Below are positions 14,359-23,473 of a stretch of DNA of 64,000 bases, piece by piece. Each line of letters begins with the position of its first letter. Within the stretch, counting starts at the first letter, position 1. This stretch comes from Mycosynbacter sp964593465 (lineage in GTDB: Bacteria > Patescibacteriota > Saccharimonadia > Saccharimonadales > Saccharimonadaceae): NCBI GenBank assembly GCA_964593465.1, contig CAZQJY010000001.1, positions 62,001 through 126,000 on the forward strand. Direction: 5' to 3'. The notes beneath the pieces were generated by a model. The model was not told where the DNA came from. It worked only from the letters and a program-made list of their open reading frames with translations, and searched no databases. The position numbers were made by a program, and so were the translations under genes.

Positions 14359-16151
14359 TTACCTGCTAAAATAGCTCCATATACTCGAGAATCCTCTATA
14401 GCTTGCTGCCTGCTTCTGAAACCCTGTGTTTGGCGCAAGAGGAAGCACTGGCGTAGTAGTGCCGGGCGCAAGCAGTGGCACATCCTTGTCCTGATTGTTG
14501 GCATCAACTAGAGTACCCTGCTCGGTGTTTGGCTGATCAATAGATTCGGTCGGGTCAATAGGGTCAGTGGGTTCGATTGGCTCGACAGCTTTTTCTACGT
14601 TGAGTGTAAATGACTCACCAAACCACGTACGCATGTCTAGTGGAATTTCGTCGGTAGCAACTTCCAGTACACCATCGAGCGCATCGTCAGGAATTGTAAT
14701 CGTAAATGATGCTATATCATTATTGCTCAACGGCACACGAGCGACCGAACCGTCGCTGAGTGTCGCCAGCTGTACAGGTATCGTATATGTTGCACCTGGT
14801 CGCACAGGATTTGGCAACTCAGCTGTACGCACCACCCATGTAGGGATAACTACTAGCCCTGGATTTTCTGTCACCACCGCACATGCTGGTGTAGGATCAT
14901 GCGGGTCTTGACTACACCCCACCAATTTGCAGGTGCAGAAATTGGTGCATCACTGGTGTTCTCGATCCCAACATCATTAGCCGCCAAACGGTTTTCTGTT
15001 ATGACAACATTTGTCGGTGAGCCGCTGGCATTGCTTGTACTACGTACAGCGGCATTCAGGCCAACGATTTCGTTACCAAGAATCGACACCGCATCCATTG
15101 CTCCGATTATGCGAATACCCGTTGTATTGTGCGATATATCTGCAGACGAAAATCCATCACCCTCAATAAGATTGCCTTCGATATGTAAACGTTCAACACT
15201 CTGCCCGACACCCGCAAGTGCAGGCGCTTGGACGGCAATTGCATTTTTCATTCCGTTGATAGCACTAATGTGATTGTTAGTGATTTCAATATCACTAAAC
15301 CCACCATTGAGCCTACCGGGCGCAGTCTGTGCTATCGTCACACCACGCCCTATAAAGATATTGTTGTCGATTGTGATTTTGCCCAAATTTGGACCATTAA
15401 CAGGGATACCATGCCCGATAAACAGCGACGTCGCCCCAAACGGCCCTTCGTGTAGTGTTGAATTCTGCAAAGTGATATCGTTGCGCCAATCTTCAAACAA
15501 CACCCCATTACCACGTGTACCAGAAACCTCTATTTGGCTGAGTGCTGCAGCAGGCTCTGGGAGCGATGCAATACCTGCAAAATAAATACCGTAATCAGTC
15601 GCGCTGTCAGACAAGCCAGTCCCCTTAACCTCAATATTCGAAAGACTTACAGGGTATGTCGTTGGAAAAGGAGTTGTCGCACCTGAACGTACAAAGATAC
15701 CAAAACGACCACCTGTGGCATTTTTACGACTAAAATTCTGCAATGTAAAACCCGAAAGATTTATCTCGCCATCGCGGCTGGTATGAATTCGAATTGTACC
15801 ATCTTGAGTGTAGCCACCGTTTGTAAGTCCTCCGTCAATAATTGTCTGCCCTTTGCCAGCACCAACAATTGTCAGTGGCTTACTGATAAGAATCTGTGTC
15901 ACTGTGTATGTGCCCGCTTCTATAGAAATCGTATCATGCGCCGCAGCAGCATCAACTGCCGTCTGGATGTCACTATACGCACAGCCACTTGGGCAGACAT
16001 CGAGTATCGCAGCTCGTGCGGGTGATATTACCTGTAGCAACACAACTACAGCCACAAATCCCGCCACTACCACTGCTGCGATACTCAGAAACGAGATACT
16101 GCCTACTGGAGTGTTCAAACGACGAGGTTGCGAGATGTGAAGGTGGTTCAT
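14359..16151 (-). pseudogene. frameshifted surface beta-helix protein with LAPNTG motif
   Basis: Two overlapping minus-strand frames form one protein. Frame one (16151 to 14871) gives an N-terminal membrane anchor or signal (about 18-47, ending SPARA), then a right-handed parallel beta-helix with recurring IxxNxI turns, as in carbohydrate-binding or pectate-lyase-like surface proteins. It breaks at NWWG near 14922. The second frame (14925 to 14359) continues with CSQDPHD, and NWWGC is the natural junction. It runs through a beta domain, a Pro/Asp/Glu linker (EPIEPTDPIDPTE) and LPLAPNTG, a sortase-type motif. One missing G in the run GGTGGGG explains the break: a real mutation or an indel error. 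No hydrophobic stretch follows LAPNTG, so the tail may also be damaged. Promoter at 16194-16222. Confidence 0.8.
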
Positions 16152-16193
16152 TGTTGTGTTTTTGTTTTATGTATTTGTAGATTCTTATGTTAA

Positions 16194-16222
16194 TAATTAG
16201 CATAGATTTGTAAAAAAGTCAA
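16194..16222 (-). promoter_or_regulatory. promoter of the beta-helix gene
   Basis: Minus strand: TTGACT (16217-16222), 17 bp ending TATGC, TAATTA (16194-16199). The leader is A-rich with no Shine-Dalgarno. Confidence 0.65.
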
Positions 16223-16315
16223 GTGTACAGTTTACATGTGGAAAATGAGAACAGGATATCGCTTCGTTGCACTTTGCTCCGCAAAAGTCAGGCTCTCATC
16301 ACTTGCATCTCACGC

Positions 16316-16353
16316 ATAGAAAAACTACGACCAGATAGTCGTAGTTTTTCTAT
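16316..16353 (-). terminator. terminator after tRNA-Ser(GGA)
   Basis: 16-bp stem ATAGAAAAACTACGAC and complement with a 6-nt loop at the tRNA 3' end. Confidence 0.75.
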
Positions 16354-16442
16354 GGCGGAGAGAACAGGATTCGAACCTGCGAAACGGTTACCCGTTTACA
16401 CGCTTTCCAAGCGTGCGCCTTCAACCACTCGGCCACCTCTCC
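16353..16442 (-). tRNA. tRNA-Ser (anticodon GGA)
   Basis: Minus strand, 90 nt. Acceptor GGAGAGG with CTCTCC, G73 and encoded CCA. Anticodon stem CACGC/GCGTG with loop TTGGAAA gives GGA, reading UCC/UCU. Long variable arm (AAACGGGTAACCGTTT) typical of Ser. Confidence 0.94.
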
Positions 16443-16522
16443 AATAAGTCATCTCTATTCTACCAGAATCATACATCAAACAGCGAAAAGTTCATCCTAC
16501 AACATTTCCATCCCGCTCAAGG

Positions 16523-16552
16523 TTGCGCCATCTCTGTTTTTCACCCTATAAT
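16523..16552 (+). promoter_or_regulatory. promoter of the ABC exporter operon (leaderless)
   Basis: TTGCGC (16523-16528), 18 bp, TATAAT (16547-16552). The ATG begins 7 nt later at 16560. Confidence 0.65.
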
Positions 16553-16559
16553 AGTAAGA

Positions 16560-17348
16560 ATGAAAAAATCGACTCCAGCACCAGTCATAGCTTTACACGG
16601 ACTCACAAAGCGCTACGGCATTGGCGATGCCGAGCAGACGGTGCTAGATGGAATTGATCTCGAAATAAAAAAAGGTGAGTTTATAGCCATCATGGGCCCG
16701 AGCGGCTGTGGCAAAACTACCTTGCTCAATGTACTCGGCTTGCTCGACAAGCCAGATGACGGTGAGTACAAGCTCGACGGCAAAAACGTCGAACGTCTTA
16801 GTAGCGCCAAACGTGCCGAAATCCGTTCGGGGCGTATTGGCTTTGTGTTTCAGAGCTTCAATCTCGTGCCACGTCTTAGTGTTATCGAAAATGTCGCGTT
16901 ACCACTCGCCTACACTGGCACATCTCACGTCAAAAGCCTCAAAAAAGCCAGTTCTATGCTCGGCCAATTTCACCTCAACGAGCGTGAATACTACATGCCA
17001 TGGCAGCTTTCTGGCGGGCAAACCCAGCGTGTAGCCATTGCCCGTGCACTAGTCAATGATCCAAGCATCATCCTAGCAGACGAACCAACAGGCAACCTTG
17101 ACAGCAAATCTAGCCACATTATCCTCGAAGAGCTTTCTGATATCCACCGTCGTGGCAACACTATCATCATGGTCACGCACAACCCCGACATGACTACCTA
17201 TGCCGACCGTGTCATCACTATGCTCGACGGACGCATAGATACCGACACCAAGACAACTGTTATCAAAAACAGCCGTTCGGCAAATAACGTCAAAAAAGTT
17301 TCACTTGGTTCGCGCAGTAAAAAACCTACCAAAAAGGAGAAAAAGTAA
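16560..17348 (+). CDS. ABC transporter ATP-binding protein, MacB/LolD type
   Basis: 262 residues. It hydrolyses ATP to power a MacB-type permease. Walker A GPSGCGKTT (about 46-54), Q-loop FVFQSFNLVPR, signature LSGGQTQR (about 150-157), Walker B IILADEPTGNLD (about 170-181), H-loop VTHNP. A Lys-rich C-terminal tail (SKKPTKKEKK) is extra. Start ATG 16560 lies 7 nt after TATAAT, so leaderless. The permease gene begins 1 nt after its stop. The substrate is unknown; such pairs export peptides, antibiotics or lipoproteins. Confidence 0.92.
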   Translation: MKKSTPAPVIALHGLTKRYGIGDAEQTVLDGIDLEIKKGEFIAIMGPSGCGKTTLLNVLGLLDKPDDGEYKLDGKNVERLSSAKRAEIRSGRIGFVFQSFNLVPRLSVIENVALPLAYTGTSHVKSLKKASSMLGQFHLNEREYYMPWQLSGGQTQRVAIARALVNDPSIILADEPTGNLDSKSSHIILEELSDIHRRGNTIIMVTHNPDMTTYADRVITMLDGRIDTDTKTTVIKNSRSANNVKKVSLGSRSKKPTKKEKK

Positions 17349-18584
17349 ATGCGCCTACTCATTTTTAGCCACATTAGTGTTGCGCGCGAGTCTCTGCGCC
17401 GCAATCGCTTACGCACCATCCTCACTACACTTGGTATCACACTCGGTGTCACCTGTATCACCGTTATCCTAGCGCTTAGCTTTGGTGCAATTAAACTCAT
17501 CGATGACCAAGTCGATGCACTTGGTGGCAACATCATGGTGCTTCGTCCGGACAACAACAAGCCTCTACGTGATTTTCGCGACGCAATTATTCCGCTTGGT
17601 GGTGACTCGTTTACTGTGAGCTCACTCACCGAACGCGATTACAAGACAATTGCCGATCTCGACGGAGTAGCAGAAGCATCTCCACTAATGTCTGTTGCGG
17701 GATCTGTTGCAACAGTCAATGGTAAAAACACTAATGCACCTATCATTGCCACAACCCCCGCGCTTGCAGCCATATCGGACCTCAAGATCCAAGATGGACA
17801 GTTCATAGACCACGTCACCAACCAAACAACAGCTGTCATCGGTCAACAACTCTCCGTCGACATGTTTGGCACCGACCAATCAATTGGCCGCGTATTCAAA
17901 ATCCGTGGCCAGCAATTCACCGTCATTGGTGTACTCAAGCCAGTCAACGACTCAATTAATTACAACAATATCAATATCAACAACGCTGCTATCATTAGCC
18001 TCGACAGTGGCAAATCATTCAACCAAGGCATTGCCCAGATCCGCCAGATCAACATCAAAGCCAAAAACCCGGCTCAGATTCCCAAGCTGTCTAAGCAGAT
18101 TACTAAACTCATTCGTGACAACCATGGTGGCGAACACGATTTTAGCCTACTTGTCGGCAAAGAAATATCACAACCAACCTCCACGCTCTTTACTATTATC
18201 AGCATGGTAGCTGCAATCGTTTCGGCCGTATCGCTCATCATCGGTGGTATAGGTATCATGAACATCATGCTAGCAAATGTAGCTGAACGTACCCGTGAAA
18301 TCGGCATCCGTAAAGCCGTCGGTGCCAGCGACTACCATATCACCTTCCAGTTCCTCATCGAAGCACTTGTGATGAGTGTATCGGGCGGTGTTATTGGTTT
18401 TTTGCTTGGCTACGCTATTGCCTTGCTGCTAGGCACATTCCTGCCGTTTAGCCCAGGATTTTCGTGGCAAGTACCTGTTGCATCCATTGGTACATCTGTT
18501 ATTGTCGGTGTCCTGTTTGGGCTCTATCCGGCCCTACGTGCGGCACGCAAAAACCCTATCGAAGCATTGCGACAGTATCACTAG
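17349..18584 (+). CDS. ABC transporter permease, MacB/FtsX family
   Basis: 411 residues. N-terminal membrane segment (about 24-46, TILTTLGITLGVTCITVILAL), a large extracytoplasmic MacB periplasmic-core-like domain (about 50-280), then three membrane segments of the FtsX domain (about 282-310, 333-360, 375-395). The conserved RTREIGIRKAVGAS precedes TM3 and the C-terminus ends PALRAARKNPIEALR. It acts with the ATPase encoded immediately upstream. No MacA-type adaptor is present, as expected for a cell with one membrane. Start ATG 17349 follows the upstream stop directly, and GGAGAAAAAG provides the ribosome site. Confidence 0.9.
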   Translation: MRLLIFSHISVARESLRRNRLRTILTTLGITLGVTCITVILALSFGAIKLIDDQVDALGGNIMVLRPDNNKPLRDFRDAIIPLGGDSFTVSSLTERDYKTIADLDGVAEASPLMSVAGSVATVNGKNTNAPIIATTPALAAISDLKIQDGQFIDHVTNQTTAVIGQQLSVDMFGTDQSIGRVFKIRGQQFTVIGVLKPVNDSINYNNININNAAIISLDSGKSFNQGIAQIRQINIKAKNPAQIPKLSKQITKLIRDNHGGEHDFSLLVGKEISQPTSTLFTIISMVAAIVSAVSLIIGGIGIMNIMLANVAERTREIGIRKAVGASDYHITFQFLIEALVMSVSGGVIGFLLGYAIALLLGTFLPFSPGFSWQVPVASIGTSVIVGVLFGLYPALRAARKNPIEALRQYH

Positions 18585-18678
18585 ATTCGTACATCCATTC
18601 ACATTATAGTTAAATTGTGATATAATAGTGAATAATATGCCTAGAAATCCTAGGTATATACAACAAGAGAGGTCAACG

Positions 18679-19179
18679 ATGAGCCTAGCAGAAGCAACCG
18701 CGGTAGAAGTCGTGCGTACTGGACGTCTGGCCAAAAGCACCGTCGAGAACCTGGCAACATTCGCTAAGCGTCCGTTCGTCTTCAGTCATGTCGATAACAA
18801 GACACGCATCTTGCTCAACAAGATGCAGACCGCAAGACCCGTAAAACCATCTATCGAAGTATACGACGCGGACGGCAGCACTCTGGGTTCCTACGAAAAT
18901 GATGCCGTCACTATTGCACTTGTCCGAAAGTGCCTCGAAGCAGGTGTGCGAGTACAGTTTATATACTACTGTACTGGAATCGGTCTCATCTATACCTGCG
19001 ACCGCAAGCAGAATGATGACAAAGAGCCCCTGCAAGTCACGACAAAAGACTTAACAGTCTACCCACCAAGTGGCCATGCATGGCGACAGCCTCTCAATGA
19101 CTCACTCGAGTTCACGATCACCGATCTATCGGTGCCCAGCGGTGTAATCTTTCACCTCGAAAGGTACATCACGGAGTAG
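18679..19179 (+). CDS. hypothetical protein, 166 aa
   Basis: ATG 18679 is chosen over the in-frame ATG at 18628 because AGAGAGG lies about 8 nt upstream; a TATAAT with TG in front lies near 18620. Soluble, no signal peptide or membrane segment. The second half is predicted mostly beta (VRVQFIYYCTGIGLIYTCDR, LEFTITDLSVPSGVIFHLERY). No family recognised. Single gene with its own terminator. Confidence 0.65.
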   Translation: MSLAEATAVEVVRTGRLAKSTVENLATFAKRPFVFSHVDNKTRILLNKMQTARPVKPSIEVYDADGSTLGSYENDAVTIALVRKCLEAGVRVQFIYYCTGIGLIYTCDRKQNDDKEPLQVTTKDLTVYPPSGHAWRQPLNDSLEFTITDLSVPSGVIFHLERYITE

Positions 19180-19193
19180 TATCGGCCACTCTA

Positions 19194-19255
19194 AGCCCGC
19201 CCACCAGCGAGTTGCGAGCCACCTTGGCTCCTCGCTAGGGCGGGCTCGTAACTTT
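19194..19255 (+). terminator. terminator after the 166-aa ORF
   Basis: AGCCCGCCC (19194-19202) pairs with GGGCGGGCT (19238-19246), inner AGCGAG/CTCGCT, then CGTAACTTTTC. It lies between two convergent genes. Confidence 0.75.
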
Positions 19256-19256
19256 T

Positions 19257-20297
19257 CTAGGCTAGTTGTTTTTTGAATTTCTCTATCAGATCTACAGGCA
19301 CTGGGTCAACACCATTGAGTACTGCAACATATATACTCACAAAATCTGCCAATATACAGCCCCATAGCATCTGTGCCAGCGGTGTATCGCCCTGCAAATT
19401 CACTACGTGCGACTTTGGTCGCCGTCCACTCAGTAATCTATCGCTCACAGCAAATCGCTTTTGAATGCGTTCGTGCTCAAAACTACTCACCAAGTCGAAC
19501 ACCGCAAACGGTTTCTCCACCGGATGACTCGTCCACCCCATAAATTCATTGTGGTTAAATTCTGGTAGCTCGTTCCAAAAAGCCACGTTTTTCGCATTTT
19601 CGTTCCAGCTAATTTTCCACTTATACGCTACGGGTGCCATGAGATGCCCTGCATAGAACACTGGTGTTTTACCTACCGCAAACAATGCAAGTTGTTTGGC
19701 AATGTTTTTGTCGGTTGTAATCTCTTTTGCCCAGATAGCTGTTTCGCTTTGCAACCACTCGCCATATCTTGCAATCTCATCGTAATATTTTTGATCAATC
19801 AGCTCAAAATGTATCAACAACTTCACAAGTCCGCGCAGATTATACAGCATCGCCATACGAGGCTGAATCCCACTCGGCAATTCTACCGAAGTAACATTTC
19901 GCTCACGAGATTTATCCATCAGCCGTCCACCAGCTGCCAACACAGCAAGCTGTGCACCACGGGCCACAGCATCATCAAAAGCAGCTAGCGTTTCTTCTGT
20001 GTTGCCAGAATAACTACTACATATCACCAATGTATGTTCATCTGCGTAGTGTGGTAATTGATATGTGCGCACCACTTCTATCTGAAGTGGTAGCACCTCC
20101 TGAAGCCAACTTTTTGCCAGTAATGCAGCCAACGCCGAGCCACCCATACCCGTTACAATCACACGCGCAAGACGACGGTTATCATGCTCTGGGTACAAAA
20201 TCTTCGCATCATATTGCGTTTGCTCCCATTCTATTGCCGCCACACCCAGTGCATCCGACGGATCTTTTTGCGCATACACTTGCACATCGTCTAACAT
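19257..20297 (-). CDS. bifunctional phosphoglucose/phosphomannose isomerase
   Basis: 346 residues with two SIS folds, Bif_PGI/PMI type. It interconverts glucose 6-phosphate or mannose 6-phosphate with fructose 6-phosphate. Motifs: GMGGSALAALL (about 50-60), CSSYSGNTEETL (about 93-104, sugar-phosphate binding), QPRMAMLYNLRGL and, near the end, WNELPEFNHNEFMGW with the family Glu/His residues. This family replaces canonical PGI in archaea and many CPR bacteria. Start ATG 20297 with AGGAG 6 nt upstream. The zwf gene in this window uses the same substrate. Confidence 0.88.
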   Translation of the reverse strand: MLDDVQVYAQKDPSDALGVAAIEWEQTQYDAKILYPEHDNRRLARVIVTGMGGSALAALLAKSWLQEVLPLQIEVVRTYQLPHYADEHTLVICSSYSGNTEETLAAFDDAVARGAQLAVLAAGGRLMDKSRERNVTSVELPSGIQPRMAMLYNLRGLVKLLIHFELIDQKYYDEIARYGEWLQSETAIWAKEITTDKNIAKQLALFAVGKTPVFYAGHLMAPVAYKWKISWNENAKNVAFWNELPEFNHNEFMGWTSHPVEKPFAVFDLVSSFEHERIQKRFAVSDRLLSGRRPKSHVVNLQGDTPLAQMLWGCILADFVSIYVAVLNGVDPVPVDLIEKFKKQLA

Positions 20298-20399
20298 ACC
20301 ACTCCTTTTATTGCTTCGTAGGTAACATATTGCTTATGTCTATATATTCATGATACAGTATTTAGTAAAAGAATTGTAACTAAAAGTTTAGAGGTGGGC

Positions 20400-20918
20400 A
20401 TGAATATTCAACCAGATACAACAACCAATATCAGCGACGACCAAGAATTGGCCAAAGTACTTGCTGGTGTCAACGGCGCCGCAGATGATGCTGCCGAAGA
20501 AGTCCAAGAAGAGCCAGAGGTCACCACGGTACCAGCTCCGGAACCAGAACCAATCGCAATCGCACCGCTACCCGTTGCTTCACCCGTACCCACCCGAGAC
20601 AATCTCGAAGATGTCAAATTAGAGGCTATCAATGAGCTTCGCCCGCTCATCGACAAACTTGATCTTCCAGCCGAAGAAAAGTTCGACACCTATCTTCTCC
20701 TTATTCGCTGCACAGACGACAAAGAACTCGTACCCCCGGCACACGAAGTTGCCAAACTCATCGAAGACGAATCTCGTCGTGCACTCGCGCTTCTCGACAT
20801 CATCAAAGAAATCGACTACCTTGCGAGCAAAACTCCTGTACCAGAAGAACTCGCTACAGAAACTGGCGCACCGGCAGAGCTTGGTGGTGATATTTCTATC
20901 CCAGCTCCAGAATTCTAG
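20400..20918 (+). CDS. acidic hypothetical protein, 172 aa
   Basis: ATG 20400 with GAGGTGG upstream. Three parts: an acidic disordered N-terminus (1-38), a Pro/Glu/Ala linker (39-65), and a helical C-terminal domain (about 66-140; LEAINELRPLIDKLDLPAEE and IEDESRRALALLDIIKEID). Probably a cytosolic scaffold-like protein; no family recognised. Followed by a strong terminator. Confidence 0.7.
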   Translation: MNIQPDTTTNISDDQELAKVLAGVNGAADDAAEEVQEEPEVTTVPAPEPEPIAIAPLPVASPVPTRDNLEDVKLEAINELRPLIDKLDLPAEEKFDTYLLLIRCTDDKELVPPAHEVAKLIEDESRRALALLDIIKEIDYLASKTPVPEELATETGAPAELGGDISIPAPEF

Positions 20919-20939
20919 GAACTATCACCGTTGTTCCAA

Positions 20940-20970
20940 CAAAACACCCTGTCGTATACAGGGTGTTTTG
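20940..20970 (+). terminator. terminator after the 172-aa ORF
   Basis: AAAACACCCTGT/ACAGGGTGTTTT stem with a CGTAT loop, then GATTT. Confidence 0.8.
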
Positions 20971-20985
20971 ATTTGCACAAAGCAA

Positions 20986-21007
20986 ATACCGCTCATACGA
21001 GCGGTAT
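20986..21007 (-). terminator. terminator of groEL
   Basis: ATACCGCTC/GAGCGGTAT with a 4-nt loop, followed on minus by a T-rich stretch (TATTTGCTTTG). It starts 23 nt after the groEL stop. Confidence 0.6.
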
Positions 21008-21029
21008 TGTCGAATCCTAGTAACCCAAA

Positions 21030-22673
21030 TTACATCATACCCATGCCAGGCATGCCACCGCCAGCCGCTGGCGCTTCTGCCTCTGGAATGTCGACGACGA
21101 GCGCGCCCATAGTCGCAGCTGTACTTGCGATAGATACAGAGTTTTGCACCGCTTCTTTGGTGACGCGTGCTGGGTCGATTACGCCAGCTTTTTTGACGTC
21201 CACGAGGCCATTTTCTGGCGCGTTGACGTCGATGCCAAAGCCAGGCTTGCCGCTTTCCACCTGCGCAAGTAGCGCTTCACTATTGAGTCCTGCATTTGCC
21301 ATAATCTGGAGGAACGGCTGTTTGAGTGCGTTTTTGAGAATCAATTTACCGGCTGAGTGTGAGTCTGCGCCATCGGCTTTGATAGCAGTCGACAGATTGA
21401 CTAGTGTCACACCGCCACCCGCGACGATACCTTCAGCTAGAGCAGCCTTGGTAGCAGCCACAGCGTCGTCTACGCGGAATTTCTTTTCGTCAATCTCGGT
21501 CTCGCTCGCGCCACCAACTTTAATAACAGCTACCTTGCCGCTCAGCGCTGCTGCGCGTTTTTCGTATTGTTCGCGGTCGTAGTTGCTTGGTGCGTTTTCG
21601 GCCTGTGCCTCGATTTGCGCAATGCGTGCTTTTACGTCGGCCGCTTTGCCCGCACCCTCGATAATGGTGCTCTCGTCTTTGCCGATAATCATCTTGCGCG
21701 CCGAACCAATCACCTCGAGACCTGTGTTTTCAAATGTCGTACCACGCTCTTCGCTTACTACTGTCGCGCCAGTGAGTACCGCGATATCTTCGAGTACTTC
21801 TTTGCGGCGATCACCAAAGCTTGGTGCTTTGACGACCACACTATTAAATGCACCTTTGAGTTTATTGAGCACGAGAATACTTAGCGCTTCGCCCTCGACT
21901 TCATCAGCGATAAGCACCAAGTCTTTTTTGCCTACCTGCGCCATTTTTTCGAGAATCGGTGCCACGTCCTGAATGCTGCTGAGTTTTTTGTCTGTCAACA
22001 CGATAGACGGCTTCTCAAATACCGCTTCTTGGCGATTGACGTCTGTTACAAACAAGGCCGATGCAAAGCCTTTATCAAGGTGGAAGCCTTCGACCACTTC
22101 GCTCTCGAGCTCGAGTCCTTGGCCAGCTTCTACTGTCACGACACCATCTTTGCCGACTTTTTCGATGATGTTAGCAATCAACTCACCAATCTCTCGACTC
22201 CCCGCTGAAATAGTCGCGACTTCTGCCACACGGTCGCTTTTGCCTTCGATTGATTCAGCTTGCTTCTCAAGTGATTTAATCACATCTACAGCTGCCGCTT
22301 CGATACCTTTGCGCAGCTCTTGTGGATTGTGGCCAGCTGCGATGAGGCGATTTGCCTCTTTGAGGATGCTATACGTCAGCACTGTCACGGTTGTTGTACC
22401 GTCACCCGCTACCTTGTTAAGCTTGGTTGCTGCCTGCTTGATAAGCTCTGCGCCAACTTTGTAACCTAGTGTTTCGTCGTCGTTTTCTGGCAGCTCCACG
22501 CTCTCCGCTACTGTCACGCCGTCGTGTGTCACCGTCGGGCCACCATAGCCTTTGGCAATCACTACGTTGCCGCCCTTAGGGCCATAAGTTACCTTTACTG
22601 CGTCGTACAGCGCCTTCGCGCCACCAAGTACACGCTCGCGCGCATCTTCGTTATAAAAAATCTTCTTTGCCAT
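21030..22673 (-). CDS. groEL: chaperonin GroEL
   Basis: 547 residues, the 60-kDa chaperonin that forms double heptameric rings and folds proteins in ATP-driven cycles with GroES. Visible signatures: YGPKGGNVVI, THDGVTVAES, GDGTTTVTVL (ATP site, Asp near 87), AAVEEG-type stretch ALAEGIVAGGGVTLV, and the Gly/Met-rich tail GGGMPGMGMM. Start ATG 22673 (MAKKIFYNEDAR) is taken over the in-frame upstream ATG by homology. No strong ribosome site is visible. groES lies 135 nt upstream on the same strand, and both are probably transcribed from the CIRCE-controlled promoter. Confidence 0.97.
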   Translation of the reverse strand: MAKKIFYNEDARERVLGGAKALYDAVKVTYGPKGGNVVIAKGYGGPTVTHDGVTVAESVELPENDDETLGYKVGAELIKQAATKLNKVAGDGTTTVTVLTYSILKEANRLIAAGHNPQELRKGIEAAAVDVIKSLEKQAESIEGKSDRVAEVATISAGSREIGELIANIIEKVGKDGVVTVEAGQGLELESEVVEGFHLDKGFASALFVTDVNRQEAVFEKPSIVLTDKKLSSIQDVAPILEKMAQVGKKDLVLIADEVEGEALSILVLNKLKGAFNSVVVKAPSFGDRRKEVLEDIAVLTGATVVSEERGTTFENTGLEVIGSARKMIIGKDESTIIEGAGKAADVKARIAQIEAQAENAPSNYDREQYEKRAAALSGKVAVIKVGGASETEIDEKKFRVDDAVAATKAALAEGIVAGGGVTLVNLSTAIKADGADSHSAGKLILKNALKQPFLQIMANAGLNSEALLAQVESGKPGFGIDVNAPENGLVDVKKAGVIDPARVTKEAVQNSVSIASTAATMGALVVDIPEAEAPAAGGGMPGMGMM

Positions 22674-22808
22674 AATGTTCGTTTCGCTCCGCTTCACTTG
22701 TGAGACAAAACTACGTTTTTTCTCATCGCGCCAAGAAATTTATGCGAAAATTTCGTCGGGCTGCTCTTTTTTCCTTGCCGTGTGTGCGGAGCTGCTCCTT
22801 TCTAGTTA

Positions 22809-23072
22809 TTAAACTGTTGCTAAAATATCTTCTTCTTTGACAATCAAATACTCAACATCATTGATCTTAAGCTCTGTCGTCGAATACTCTTTATAGACAA
22901 TCTTGTCGCCCTTTTTTACAGCTTTGGCATCTGGCCCTACAGCCACTACCTCTGCTACAACAGGCTTTTCCTTAGAACTATCTGGAAGATACAAGCCGCT
23001 CGCGGTTTTTTCTTGCGCTTTTTCCCGCACAGCCACAACACGATCTGCCAGTGGTTTGATAGGTGAACTCAT
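22809..23072 (-). CDS. groES: co-chaperonin GroES
   Basis: 87 residues, the heptameric lid of GroEL. Family features: IKPLADRVVAVREKAQEKTASGLYLP (mobile loop 17-30), VVAVGP, GDKIVYKEYSTTELKINDVEYLIVKEEDILA. Length is slightly short of the typical 94-97. Start ATG 23072 with GGAGG 6 nt upstream. Transcribed from a promoter overlapping CIRCE at 23125-23151. Confidence 0.96.
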   Translation of the reverse strand: MSSPIKPLADRVVAVREKAQEKTASGLYLPDSSKEKPVVAEVVAVGPDAKAVKKGDKIVYKEYSTTELKINDVEYLIVKEEDILATV

Positions 23073-23108
23073 GTATTTTCCTCCGTGTTTATTAGCTTTA
23101 CATGTCTA

Positions 23109-23151
23109 ATTATAGCCAACACAATTGGCACTTGCAAGCATAGAGTGCTAA
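23109..23151 (-). promoter_or_regulatory. groES promoter with CIRCE (HrcA) operator
   Basis: Minus strand -35 TTGCAA (23132-23137), 17 bp, -10 TATAAT (23109-23114). The CIRCE-type repeat TTGGCACTT-N9-GAGTGCTAA occupies 23125-23151 (plus strand); one arm is perfect and the other differs from TTAGCACTC at two bases. It overlaps the -35, as needed for HrcA repression. Confidence 0.85.
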
Positions 23152-23203
23152 ATTATACATTATCTATTGTATATTTATAGTTATTATGCTATAGTATAAA
23201 AAT

Positions 23204-23473
23204 ATGCCTCGTTTAGAACGCTACCATATTGATAGTTTTTCTGCCGAAAAACACCTAGATCACGATAGCTCACTCAATGAGCCTGTCTTTATGACAACCC
23301 CAGGTGGTCAAGGTGCGTTTGAATATCTCTATATCTCTACCTATGACACTTCAGCAGTCAAATCAGCCCGCATTGGTGGCACTGCACTCCTTGCTGGCGC
23401 CAATTTCAATGGACACCTCAGCCTTGTAGACAACAATGGTGAGCTTACCGTGCGTCATCACTCCGTGTCATAG
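23204..23473 (+). CDS. hypothetical protein, 89 aa
   Basis: ATG 23204 lies 8 nt after TATAGT, which is preceded by TGC, with TTGTAT 17 bp upstream, so it is probably leaderless. Soluble, with beta-rich second half (FEYLYISTYDTSAVKSARIGGTALLAGANFNG is a continuous predicted sheet region, cited here only by its ends 45-76). Its last 29 nt overlap the 3' end of the convergent 390-aa gene. No family recognised. Confidence 0.6.
   Translation: MPRLERYHIDSFSAEKHLDHDSSLNEPVFMTTPGGQGAFEYLYISTYDTSAVKSARIGGTALLAGANFNGHLSLVDNNGELTVRHHSVS

Noticed and set aside
14256..14507. Minus-strand frame continuing past LAPNTG of the beta-helix protein
   Set aside because: It does not give a convincing hydrophobic sorting tail and lacks its own start; treated as noise, though a second indel cannot be excluded.
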